Source: Cyclaneusma minus (Eukaryota; Ascomycota; Leotiomycetes; Marthamycetales; Marthamycetaceae). Taken from it: DNA of 64,000 nt. The translations under genes were made by a program, and so were the position numbers. The DNA lies in the NCBI GenBank assembly GCA_037179335.1, contig JAKZHN010000004.1, positions 620,001 to 684,000 on the forward strand, given 5' to 3'. Of the stretch, positions 34,242 to 43,640 are shown piece after piece; within the stretch, counting starts at the first letter, position 1; each line of letters opens with the position of its first letter. Below the pieces are notes generated by a model that did no database searches, was not told where the DNA came from, and was given only the letters and a program-made list of their open reading frames with translations.

Positions 34242-36881
34242 TCAACCAATATTAAACTCACTCGCCGCACTCATATGCTCCATCATCTTCCTCCTCATCC
34301 TCTTCCTCGCCTCATCCTCATCCACCACCACCGGATTATCCAACCTCGCCTTCCTCTCCTTCACCGCCCTCTCTCCCTCCGGCGCCCTCTCCACCACCTT
34401 CTCTTCTTTCTTTCCCCTCTTCCGCTTCATCGCAGCTCCCTTCTCCTTCTTCCCCTCTCCCTTCCCCGGTCTCAACCCCGGTACCTTAATTGCACCCGGT
34501 CGATCCCTCAACCCAAACGCCTTCGCCAAATGTCCCAAATGCAACTCCTTGATATCAAAGTATTTCCTCTCCTCTGATACATGCGTAGCATAAGCCCTCA
34601 CATGGCTCTGAAACGCCCTCCTCGCCATCTCCAACTCCTTGGGACTCTCAAGCACCCAGCGTTCAACATCAAGCTGCCATTCGGTAGCGCGGTCTTCCCA
34701 TTCTTTGCCAGTGCCACCAAAGCCTTTGCGGATTAGCTCGTCGCCAGTACTGCCGGAAAGGTTTTTGGAGTGCGTTTGGAGGACGGAAGAAATGTAGCCT
34801 TCTTCGCAGCCGGGCATGAGGAAGATCATGGATTGCCCGGCTCGGCCGGCACGTGCGGTGCGGCCGATGCGGTGCAGGTGGTCGGCCGAGGAGAAGGGGG
34901 GGTCGTATTCGAGGACGTAGTCTACGTTGCTGACGTCGAGACCGCGAGCGGCGACGTCGGTGCAGATTAGGATGGAAGGGTCTTTGGATTCGGAAAAGGC
35001 TTTCAACGTGGCTGTACGGATGTTCTGTGCCAGAGAGCCGTGAAGACGAGAAATAGTGATGCGGTTTTCGGGGGAGGAGAGGAGGGGGCAGGGGGCGGTT
35101 GTATCTTTTGTGAGGTCGGCTTTGGTGGATGCCGAGGGCGGGGGAGAGGCGGCTTTTGAGGCGGTTTTTGAGTTGGCTTTCGAAGCACCCTTGGTAACTT
35201 CTTTGCTGACGTCTTTGCTGGCTTCTTCAGCCTTCTCGACATCCGGATCGCGGCTGAAGAGATTGAAGTGGAAATCGACCGAGTCGGCGCAGGAAATGAA
35301 GACGATGGCTTTCATGACGGAGCCTCGGCGGGCGAAAGTCCTCTTGAGGACGGAGTAGAGGGTGACGAGTCTGAGCTTTGCGGGCACAACGGCGTAGGAC
35401 TGCTTCAATTGCGAAGGAGCCGAGAATTTGTCTTCTGTCGCTGCCCCATCTTCTGTGTTCTTCTCAGGCTCGTCCGATGGATCAGCCTTGATGTGCACCG
35501 CGTCTACAAGACTGATCTCGCCTAGGCGCTGAACATTCATCTTCATCGTGGCAGAACACAACACCGTGACTCGTCGGCTTGGCAATGCTGCAACAGCCTT
35601 GTTACCAGCGCTAGATCCATTTGCAAGTGTGCGTCGTCCAATCTTCTCCACAATGCCTCTGATCTCCTCTTCGAATCCCAGCTCCATAAGACGATCACCT
35701 TCATCCATGACCAACCATCTCACATTGCTGACATCAAGAGCCTCGGTATTGTCTAGGTGATCTGCCATCCGTCCGGGAGTCGCAATCAAGATATTCACCC
35801 CCTTTCTCAATCTTGCCTTCTCAGACTGCTTGCTCTCACCACCAATGACAGTAGTGCTCACAATCCACGGTGCACATCTCAGTAGCTTCTCCAGCACTAC
35901 TGAAATCTGCTTGCACAGTTCTCTTGTGGGTGCCAAGACAACTGCAAAGAGTCCCGATTTCCGATGCACTTTTTCTTCCGCGATGGTGCCCGTTCCAGCC
36001 GCCTCGCCCTTCCCGCTCATTGAAAGTATTCGCTCGACGATAGGCAGCAAATAGGCCAATGTCTTTCCGGATCCAGTCTGGGCTTGTATAAAAGCATCAC
36101 TGTCCTCCTTAATCATCTGCGGCACAGCGGCCTTTTGAATTCCCGTTGGCGCCTTTAGTTCCAGCTTTGTAGCCAAGTGCGAAGCCAATCGTCTTGATAG
36201 TCCCAGGTTCGCAAAGGTCGAGGCCTCGTCGGATAATGGCGCATTCGATGGTTTTGCATCTTCATCTGCGGCTGTGTCTTCAAAGGTCGTCTTTGCGGCT
36301 GGATTGAAACGGAAGAGCGAAGAGATAACTTGCTTTCCTCCGGGGGTCCCTAGGGTGTCTTTAGGTTGTTTGTGACCGGCATTCGTATTTGCATTGGTAG
36401 ATGGAAGTTTTCCGGCAGCGATATCGTCGTTATCAAAGTCGTCGAATTTCATAACCTTCTTGTTCTTCCCACTAAAATCGATACTGCCGGCCGGCAGCTT
36501 CCCCGAGATCACACTCGCCGTCGCAGCATTCCGATCGAAGGTATCGCTGTTCGTGTTTTTCTTCTTGGGGAAGTTCTGGGACTCAGTTCGAGCATAAGAA
36601 TCGTTGCCGTCGGTCTCCTCCGTCCTGATCCGCTTCGCAGGTCTCTCGGCAGGTTTTTCTGAATTGGGCCCGGTGCCAATGTATTCCTCTGGTCCAGATC
36701 TGCCATAGCTGCCCTTGTCGAAAACGGCTCGGTCGGCAGGTCGGTTGTTTCTCTTCGTACCGTTTGTGCTTCTCTTTGCGGCAGAACGATCCCTCCAGCT
36801 TCCACCTTTCCATTTCGGCTTGACGCTGATGGCTGCTGCCTCGCCAAGGTCGAAATTCATGAGCATGCCATCGTCGGCCAT
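34242..36881 (-). CDS. DBP7: ATP-dependent RNA helicase Dbp7
   Basis: A single exon encodes 879 residues. The start is the ATG at 36881 in a GCAGCCATGG context, giving MADDGMLMNFDLG; the frame is open further upstream but without an ATG. Helicase motifs in order: Q motif around LGLSRRL and GIQKAAVP, motif I AQTGSGKT (about 267-274), PTRELCKQ, TPGRMADHL, motif II DEGD (about 393-396), SAT, TDVAARGLDV and HRIGRTARAG. DEGD in place of DEAD, and the conserved SLFRFNPAAK block before the helicase core, mark Dbp7. Family knowledge: Dbp7 is nucleolar and acts in early 60S ribosomal subunit assembly. The C-terminus is Lys/Arg-rich. A low-complexity Lys/Ser/Thr insert (KEVTKGASKANSKTASKAAS) sits in helicase domain 2. 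It is divergent from PAN6. Confidence 0.95.
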   Translation of the reverse strand: MADDGMLMNFDLGEAAAISVKPKWKGGSWRDRSAAKRSTNGTKRNNRPADRAVFDKGSYGRSGPEEYIGTGPNSEKPAERPAKRIRTEETDGNDSYARTESQNFPKKKNTNSDTFDRNAATASVISGKLPAGSIDFSGKNKKVMKFDDFDNDDIAAGKLPSTNANTNAGHKQPKDTLGTPGGKQVISSLFRFNPAAKTTFEDTAADEDAKPSNAPLSDEASTFANLGLSRRLASHLATKLELKAPTGIQKAAVPQMIKEDSDAFIQAQTGSGKTLAYLLPIVERILSMSGKGEAAGTGTIAEEKVHRKSGLFAVVLAPTRELCKQISVVLEKLLRCAPWIVSTTVIGGESKQSEKARLRKGVNILIATPGRMADHLDNTEALDVSNVRWLVMDEGDRLMELGFEEEIRGIVEKIGRRTLANGSSAGNKAVAALPSRRVTVLCSATMKMNVQRLGEISLVDAVHIKADPSDEPEKNTEDGAATEDKFSAPSQLKQSYAVVPAKLRLVTLYSVLKRTFARRGSVMKAIVFISCADSVDFHFNLFSRDPDVEKAEEASKDVSKEVTKGASKANSKTASKAASPPPSASTKADLTKDTTAPCPLLSSPENRITISRLHGSLAQNIRTATLKAFSESKDPSILICTDVAARGLDVSNVDYVLEYDPPFSSADHLHRIGRTARAGRAGQSMIFLMPGCEEGYISSVLQTHSKNLSGSTGDELIRKGFGGTGKEWEDRATEWQLDVERWVLESPKELEMARRAFQSHVRAYATHVSEERKYFDIKELHLGHLAKAFGLRDRPGAIKVPGLRPGKGEGKKEKGAAMKRKRGKKEEKVVERAPEGERAVKERKARLDNPVVVDEDEARKRMRRKMMEHMSAASEFNIG

Positions 36882-37332
36882 GGCTGCTTTCAAAAGCACA
36901 ATCGTGCGCTGGATGAAGAGTTCGTGATTATTTTTGGAAGATCGGTCGTTCAGTCGACCAATACTCTGTCGTACCTTCAAAGTCGCTTGAAGTCTCGATT
37001 GAAGAAATGCGATCGTTCGGAAAAACTCCGCTGATGTCGGAAATCTGAAATTTTAGCGGTGCAGCACTGCGGGAAGCCTAACGGGATCTGTCTAGCCCGC
37101 GGCCACAGGAGGAAAGTTGGGCCGGCAGGGCTGATCCAAGACGCAGCTTCAAAGCTCAAAGCTCAAAGCTCAGATGTACGCTAAACCTACCATCACAGCC
37201 GTGTTATTAATGAGAGCATTCTCGCCTCACTGCTGCGATGAGGTCGAGAAATTTCTTCAGTTCATGGCACCTTTTCTTCTGATCTAATTACACCTCACCA
37301 TCTACTCTCAGCCTTCTCCAACTTCGCCCAGC
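36882..37332. promoter_or_regulatory. Shared upstream region of DBP7 and PAN6
   Basis: 451 bp separate the two divergent start codons. A short direct repeat (AAGCTCAAAGCTCAAAGCTCA) lies near 37148-37172 with one base trimmed here. No TATA box is clear. Confidence 0.4.
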
Positions 37333-38520
37333 ATGCATCTCAAGCTCCCCCGAACCTCTCTCTCCCCACGGCCTTATGCCTTTCTGAACACACGACCTCT
37401 CCTCTCCTCTCTCCAATCCTCGCCGCGATATTTCTCTACATCCTCCACCCTCTATCACCGCCGCAAACCCTCCGACCCCGACTCCACCATCCCCGGAACC
37501 CGCATAAAAATCTTCCGCGAAATCCCCAAACTGCGACAATGGCGGCGTCAACAACTCCTCGACTACCGCACCGTCTCCCTCGTCCCCACCATGGGCGCCC
37601 TGCACGCCGGGCACCTGTCCCTAATCCGTCTCGCCGCATCCCAAACCTCCTCCGTCGTCGTATCCATCTACGTCAACCCGACCCAATTCGGCCTTTCCGA
37701 AGACCTCTCTTCTTACCCAAAAACTTGGGAATCTGATATTGCGCAAATAGCAAAGCTTGACCGCGAGCTTGCTGATGAGGGCGATTATTTGGGGAAGATT
37801 GCGGCGGTTTTTGCGCCTACTACAAACGATATGTATCCGTCTGGCCCTCCGGACCAGGCGGTGGATGCGAAGGGGAGTTTTGTGACGATTACGCCGGTGG
37901 GTGCATTGCTGGAGGGGAAGAGTAGGCCGACGTTTTTCAGGGGCGTGGCGACGGTATGCATGAAGTTGTTCAATATCGTGCAACCCGAAAAAGTATATTT
38001 CGGGCAGAAAGACGTCCAACAAACGGTTGTGATCAAGAAAATGGTCAAAGACTTCTGTTTACCTATCGATGTGGAGATAGGGCCGACGAGCAGAGAAGCG
38101 GATGGATTGGCGCTGAGTAGTAGGAATGTTTATCTGGGAGCGAGGAGGAGGAAGGTGGCTGGGGTGCTGAATATGGCTTTAAGGACGGCAGAGAAGGCGT
38201 GGATGCAGGAGGGATGCAGGAAGAGGGAGGAGGTGCTGGGGCCGGCGATGGAGTTGATTCGGTTGCTGAGAGATGGGCAGGTGGCGTTGCCGGCGAGTGA
38301 GAGGGCGATGTTTGAGGTGGATTATATCTCGCTGGCGGATCCGGATACGATGGAGGAGGTGGAGGTGGTGGATGAGAATAAGGGTGCCATTCTGAGTGGG
38401 GCTATCCGCATGTTGCCTGTCGAAGAGCCGCAACCTGGCGAGGATCTGGGACATATGGACGGTCCTCTGGTACGACTGATCGACAACGTTATTTTGCATC
38501 CTGTGAAGAAAGAGCCATAG
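37333..38520 (+). CDS. PAN6: Pantothenate synthetase (pantoate-beta-alanine ligase)
   Basis: A single exon encodes 395 residues. It condenses pantoate and beta-alanine with ATP to pantothenate, the precursor of coenzyme A. The ATP-binding HIGH-like motif is in VPTMGALHAGHLSLI. YVNPTQFG binds pantoate, PEKVYFGQKDVQQ lies near the active site, and GLALSSRN replaces the KMSKS loop. About 60 residues precede the enzyme core; they are Ser/Arg/Leu-rich with few acids (MHLKLPRTSLSPRP), so a mitochondrial presequence is possible. An insert (EGDYLGKIA region) lengthens the fold compared with bacterial enzymes of about 280 residues. The coding strand switches sharply from C-rich to G-rich codons. Confidence 0.95.
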   Translation: MHLKLPRTSLSPRPYAFLNTRPLLSSLQSSPRYFSTSSTLYHRRKPSDPDSTIPGTRIKIFREIPKLRQWRRQQLLDYRTVSLVPTMGALHAGHLSLIRLAASQTSSVVVSIYVNPTQFGLSEDLSSYPKTWESDIAQIAKLDRELADEGDYLGKIAAVFAPTTNDMYPSGPPDQAVDAKGSFVTITPVGALLEGKSRPTFFRGVATVCMKLFNIVQPEKVYFGQKDVQQTVVIKKMVKDFCLPIDVEIGPTSREADGLALSSRNVYLGARRRKVAGVLNMALRTAEKAWMQEGCRKREEVLGPAMELIRLLRDGQVALPASERAMFEVDYISLADPDTMEEVEVVDENKGAILSGAIRMLPVEEPQPGEDLGHMDGPLVRLIDNVILHPVKKEP

Positions 38521-40044
38521 AGCATAAGTCAATCAAAGGTTGAAAAAATCCGAAACGAGACATCGATCAACTTGTCTATCCCAGAGACAGTGCTGACGTT
38601 CTACCCCTTTCCCAGAATTTATTCGGATCTCTCCCATTTGGGTTTCTCCTAGTGACTCGGATTTCTCCCGATTATCTGGGCCTCTCTGAATCACTCCAAT
38701 TTCTCCCAATTCTCTGGATTCATCCTAGTCATTGCCAACGCCACCAGATCATCGACCCCTCGCACAAAGACAACGTTTTCTAGGCCAGGCAATCCGACTT
38801 CCCTACTGTCCAGTATTCAGACTTTGGCTTACGAAATATTCGTTCCAGATCCGATGGGAACTTGTACGTCGAGTTATTGGAGGGCTTCCTTCGTGCATCG
38901 GCCGCACAATACCAGCTGCAGCATCCACATCGGGTCAATCACGGAACCTTGGAGAGTATGTACCCAAGCTTGGGTTTTGTGGGACATCTTGGAGCCACAT
39001 CGCGGTATAAATACACACACATATGGTGAGGTTTTTTTCTTGGTAAGTCGGGCGAAGTCGCAGAACTTCAGATGTAACATGAGTAGTTCAAATTTCCCCT
39101 GCGTCCATCTTCTCAGTTCCGCAAACCCTTCTACCACCCGAGGCGAAAAGAACGCAAGAAGCCACACATCTCTGCCCATTTCCAAGTGCGATTGGTTCTG
39201 CTTATCTCCTCGAATCTGCGAAAGCCACGTTTGCCCATCACATTGTTTGGTTGTATTCGTGGCATCCAGGCTGAGTGGCTCATCGGTCCAGTTGAACCAT
39301 GGTTGACAGGTTCAGGGATCCTGCCGAACCAGAAGTTTCATACGATGTCAGTTAGACAGATCTTTGCTGCACTTTGAAGTCTTCAAGGAAAAGGAAGAGG
39401 AGAAGACCGCGAGCGGCGAGCACAATTCTGTTATCTACAGCCTAGCTGTCCAAACACCTTCCTATACCCCCATTTCTACACAATTACAAGACAAAATTGA
39501 CGAACCAGCCATCTCCATTCTTTCCTAGACCCAACGGTTGTTCACATCTTCAATCTGCAAATGCCAAAGACCACGTTTTCCCCCGCATTCATCATGCAAT
39601 TCTGGCCGGCACAGCCCACATTCGAACCGTGGTTCAGCAGTTTATCGAGTCACTATCCTCCCGAACCAGCCTTCCACGAAATGCAGTATCCTGCTGCCTG
39701 AACTTCGCCAGCCAATCATACAGCCTCATTGAATGTATTTCGTGATGTGCGATTTTCCCAGTCTCGCTGCGAGACAGATTGCTCTGCATAAAAGCCGCAC
39801 AAATGTCCCCAGCCTCCTTTCCATCTTTCCCTCACGAATCGGACGAAACAGAGTTGAATCGCAAAGACTCACCCCACAACCCACTTCGAACTGCAAAGCA
39901 GAAAATACTCATCAGAGTTTCTCGTGTCTCAAAGAAGAACCTCGCCTTCGAAGTCTCTCATCCGGTCTCACAAACCCTCAAACACCACACTTTTCCCACA
40001 ACACCATCCCCCCCAAATAACCACCAACCCCCCGCACTCTCACA
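38521..40044. other. Intergenic region, 1.5 kb
   Basis: Holds a degenerate minisatellite at 38615-38740 and an isolated GGTATAAATAC box at 39004-39014 like those of the promoter arrays, without their upstream boxes. The right end is a pyrimidine-rich leader of the next gene. No other gene is supported. Confidence 0.4.
38615..38740. repeat. 19-21 bp degenerate minisatellite, locus 3
   Basis: About six units resembling TTTCTCCCAATTACTTGGA follow each other. They are the same unit type as 3150-3290 and 9705-9825. Confidence 0.55.
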
Positions 40045-41496
40045 ATGTCGTCCTTCCTCACCGGCCTCTGGTCCACCACCCTCGAAGCCCTCCCCCTCAG
40101 ACCCGCATCACTCAGCCCAGATCCCCGACCCTCGCAACCCAACCCCACCACACCACCCTCCAAATCCACCACCGGACGACCTCTCTCCTGCCCCAACGCC
40201 CCCATCAAAACCCAGCCCCGCAAAACCCCCCACATGTCCTACTCCAACCCCAACCTCTTCCCTTCCCCCCACATCCGCGACTCCCCCCCCTCCCACCACC
40301 TCCCCCCCTCCACCGGCCCCACCACACCCTACTATCCACGTCCCCGAAGTATCGACTCGCTTGCCAGCGACGTGACGATTGCCCATCGGCCGCTGAGCAA
40401 ATATTCTTCGAATTATGCCTTCGGTCCGGCTGGTACTGCAAGCAAGGATCTAATCACGCTTCCACAGAAGAGCAGCGGGGGTCGATCGCTGTCTATTTCG
40501 TCGACGGGGTCGGAAAATAGCAGCGGCAATGACTCGTCGATTGTCGAAAAGCATTGTGAGAGGAAAAAGGAAACGTTTGAGGAGAAATACGCTAGGTTTG
40601 TCGAGTCGCCTGTTCCTGATGTTACCAAATCGTTGTCAAGCAGCTCAAGATCCGCATCCCCAAGATCCTCATTGCCTCAAACAGAACATACGCTAAATAC
40701 ATTCAACGCAATTACTACTTTTAAGCAACCCGCAATAACGCCGAAACGGTTTTATAAACGCTATGATCCGGAATGGGTAAAGGAGAATATCGAGCTTGAG
40801 AAGGATTTGAAAGAATATGTGTTTGTGCCGACGGCGAGTGAGGTTGTGAGAGCCATGAGAGAGGATGTTGCGGAACAGCAGGCGAGGGGGGAGTGCGAGA
40901 GGAGGGAGATTTATGATTTGTATGGGGATGAGAGTGATGATGATAATCAAAATGGGGAAGATGGGGATGGGGATGATGATGGAATTGATGAGGATTGGGA
41001 GGAAGAAGAGGGGTTTTGTGAATGGCAAGCTGTGTGGGCGACGAAGGTGAAGGAAATTATGGTTGAGAAGCTCGAGGAGGTTGTGAAGGTTGTGGATAGG
41101 CCGAGACCGGTATATGGGTCGGGGGATGATGATATTGAGGCAGATACCAGTGAGGCCAGTATGGGGTCTGCGAGTTTTGAGCGATTGGATGAGATTGAGG
41201 AAGAGAGCGAGGCGAGTATGGGGTCTCCGAGTTTTGAACGATTTGATGAGATGGAGGGTGTGAGTTTCGGCGAGGTAGAGGACGATGAGAATGTTGGGGA
41301 TGTGGGAAACTCGCAGGAGCTAACTGGGGTGGAAGCGGAGATGCGGGATGTCGGGATTGGAGGTGGGGGCAGGAAGGGGATGAAGGGGATGAGTGGGGTG
41401 AGGAGGGTGATGGGAGGGAGTGTGAAGAGGGGGTTGGTGGGTATTGGGAGGATGTTGGATGGACAGATGCAGAGGGCTGCAAGGCGAAAAATTTGA
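40045..41496 (+). CDS. Hypothetical acidic low-complexity protein
   Basis: A single exon encodes 483 residues from ATG in the context CACAATGTCG. The first 130 residues are Pro/Ser-rich. A short region with TFEEKYARFVESPVPDV and AITPKRFYKRYDPEWVKEN looks more structured. Next comes ERREIYDLYGDES followed by a long Asp/Glu/Gly run, then a predicted helix (WATKVKEIMVEKLEEVVKVV). A duplicated block EASMGS(A/P)SFER(L/F)DE occurs near residues 370-395. The C-terminus is Gly/Arg/Met-rich and basic. I do not recognise the family. Its strong pyrimidine-to-purine trend matches the real genes here. It converges on ASA1. Confidence 0.7.
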   Translation: MSSFLTGLWSTTLEALPLRPASLSPDPRPSQPNPTTPPSKSTTGRPLSCPNAPIKTQPRKTPHMSYSNPNLFPSPHIRDSPPSHHLPPSTGPTTPYYPRPRSIDSLASDVTIAHRPLSKYSSNYAFGPAGTASKDLITLPQKSSGGRSLSISSTGSENSSGNDSSIVEKHCERKKETFEEKYARFVESPVPDVTKSLSSSSRSASPRSSLPQTEHTLNTFNAITTFKQPAITPKRFYKRYDPEWVKENIELEKDLKEYVFVPTASEVVRAMREDVAEQQARGECERREIYDLYGDESDDDNQNGEDGDGDDDGIDEDWEEEEGFCEWQAVWATKVKEIMVEKLEEVVKVVDRPRPVYGSGDDDIEADTSEASMGSASFERLDEIEEESEASMGSPSFERFDEMEGVSFGEVEDDENVGDVGNSQELTGVEAEMRDVGIGGGGRKGMKGMSGVRRVMGGSVKRGLVGIGRMLDGQMQRAARRKI

Positions 41497-42010
41497 AAAG
41501 TGCTTTTGGTCCTATGGCGTTCGCGGATACCAAATATGGATGGGCTTGAGCGTCTGTAATTTGGATCGCGGTTGGGATGAAGATATCGAAGTCTTGACAT
41601 CGTTTTTGAGAAGTTAGCAGTGGAGCTGAGCGTGGGAGTTGGGCGTCAATTCCCCAAACTTTGGCTTTTCTGGCATAGGTACTGACTGATGGACTGCGTG
41701 ATTCTGGCTTACTTGTCACAGATGAGTTTTGATATCCGAAATAGTTCCAAATGCCCAGAACATGATATCATCAAAGTCCAAGCATGCCAAATGCCACTCT
41801 GGAGTGTCAGCACCTCACAAGGTTACCGTCTCAATTCAAAGTCCTCCTCGATCCCATCCGATATTCCAAACCCAACAAAATTCCAAGCTAGGAGCACTTG
41901 CCCTGAAGCTGACCTACCGGCGTACTCACCGCGCCACTTTGGCCAATCCTTGATCCTCAATCAGCTCGGATTTTCGACGATGGCAACATTCTGTTCCATC
42001 CTCCTCCCTC
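41497..42010. other. Intergenic region between convergent genes
   Basis: Presumably the two 3' UTRs of the acidic hypothetical gene and ASA1. I see no gene or repeat. Confidence 0.35.
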
Positions 42011-43640
42011 TCAGTAAATCTCCCACAAACTAACCTTCCCACCCTTCGACCCCGCCACAACCCAATGTTTGCCCTCCTCCTCTCTCGCTCTCTTCTCCCT
42101 CACATCCATGTGCTTTCCTCTACCTTCCCCTCTTCCTCTCTCACCAACATGCACCACCTCCTTACTCTCCCCATCCCTGCAATTCGCTTCTTTTCCTTCC
42201 TTCTCTTCATCATCTTTCACCTCCGCAAACCCAACAGCAAAACACCCCGTACTGTGCCACTTCAGCACCGCCAACTCCCTCATCCCCTTTGTCGAATAAA
42301 CACGGATGCGTCCATCCCAGCCAGCGGTTGCGAAAATTTTACCGTCGGATCGGATAGCCAGGGAATGCTGGCCCGAATGACCTGTCTTGAGCACTTTCAT
42401 CGGCGTCGTGACTAATTTTGGTACTGCTTGTATTGCAGGTATAGGGCTTATGGCTGGATTTTCTGTCGAGCTGCCTTGCTGAGAAAGTAGAGATGAGAGT
42501 AGCGACGGGGCCGCGGGGGAAGACGCGCCGGGTCGAGGGACGGGCTGTGAGGAAGTGGCACTGGTGATGGTAGGACTTGGACTTGGAGTTGGGGCGGAAG
42601 CAGAGGGCAGGGGATGTTTGACGATCAGCGCGTCTGCGGATGAGCTTAGGAAAAAGCTTTTTGAAGGGCAGATATCGAGGGAGAGGATGGGCTGGGAATG
42701 CGGCTGTGCGATGTAGAGAGTTTCCCAGGCGCCGTTGAGCAGGGTTGATACGACGGCGTGGCCGCTTTCGTAGCCGGAGATGACGGTGAGGTGACCGGCG
42801 GGGGTGGAGTGGAAAATGCGAATGCTCATTACCATGCCGCTTTTGGTGGTGGAGGTGGTGGGGATTGGAGGGCGGGGGGGGGTGTGGATGCGGGTTTGGG
42901 AGGGGAGGTGGAATATGTCGACCTAGGTTGGTGTTTTAGAGGTGGTTGGATGAGAAGTAGATATGGGTTTATGGGAAATGGAAGTTGGGATTGAGATGGA
43001 AAGGGGGACCTACGGTTTCAGAGCTCAGGGTGGTGGGCACGGCGATCAATAGCTCGTCTCCCACGGTGGCTACGTCGTCGTCGTCGGAGGAGGGGAAATC
43101 CCTCTTCTCGGCAGCGCAGGATGCGAATGAGCAGAAGTTCATGGTGTTGACATCGAGGATGTGAAGCACCCATGGTGCCTTTCTTAGGGTAGGGGATGGA
43201 TCAATGGGGAGCGTGGTGTCCAGCGAGGACTCATCTTCGGGCGGTAGGCTCCAAACGACGAGCTTGTTGTCTTTGCCATGTCTAAAGACCGTAAGCTTCC
43301 ATGCGATTGCATAACATTACGTGACCCGTCGATCTCGAAAAATAGGGATTGAAATATAGGGGGCGGGCTCGAGAGTGAAGAAGATCACATGACGACGAGA
43401 GGAAAATACACAAACGCACGTGATAATTTTGTCATTTCCCCAAGCACTGACGCCGAGAATGACAGAATTGTGAGCTCTCCATACGACGACGGCTCTTTTT
43501 GTCGCAAGGCTCCATATTACAAGCCATCCTTCTGCGTCGCCAGTGATGAGGCGGCTGTTGTCGCGGATGAAGGTGGTGGTGTGGATGGGCGCGCTATGGC
43601 CACGGAAAATATAGGCTGGCTGAGCAGGCGGCAGCGACAT
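42011..43640 (-). CDS. ASA1: WD40 protein, ASTRA-associated protein 1
   Basis: Three minus-strand exons, 43640-43420, 43281-43014 and 42922-42011, encode about 466 residues. GT-AG junctions restore [14 protein letters not shown] and LSSET|VDIFHLP. The start at [15 protein letters not shown] matches the typical Asa1 N-terminus. WD40-type blades are visible: [61 protein letters not shown], and the last [28 protein letters not shown] and [16 protein letters not shown]. Family knowledge: Asa1 works with the TTT/ASTRA assembly module that helps PIKK kinases mature. Ser/Pro/Thr-rich and Glu/Lys/Arg-rich inserts interrupt the later blades. Confidence 0.9.
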
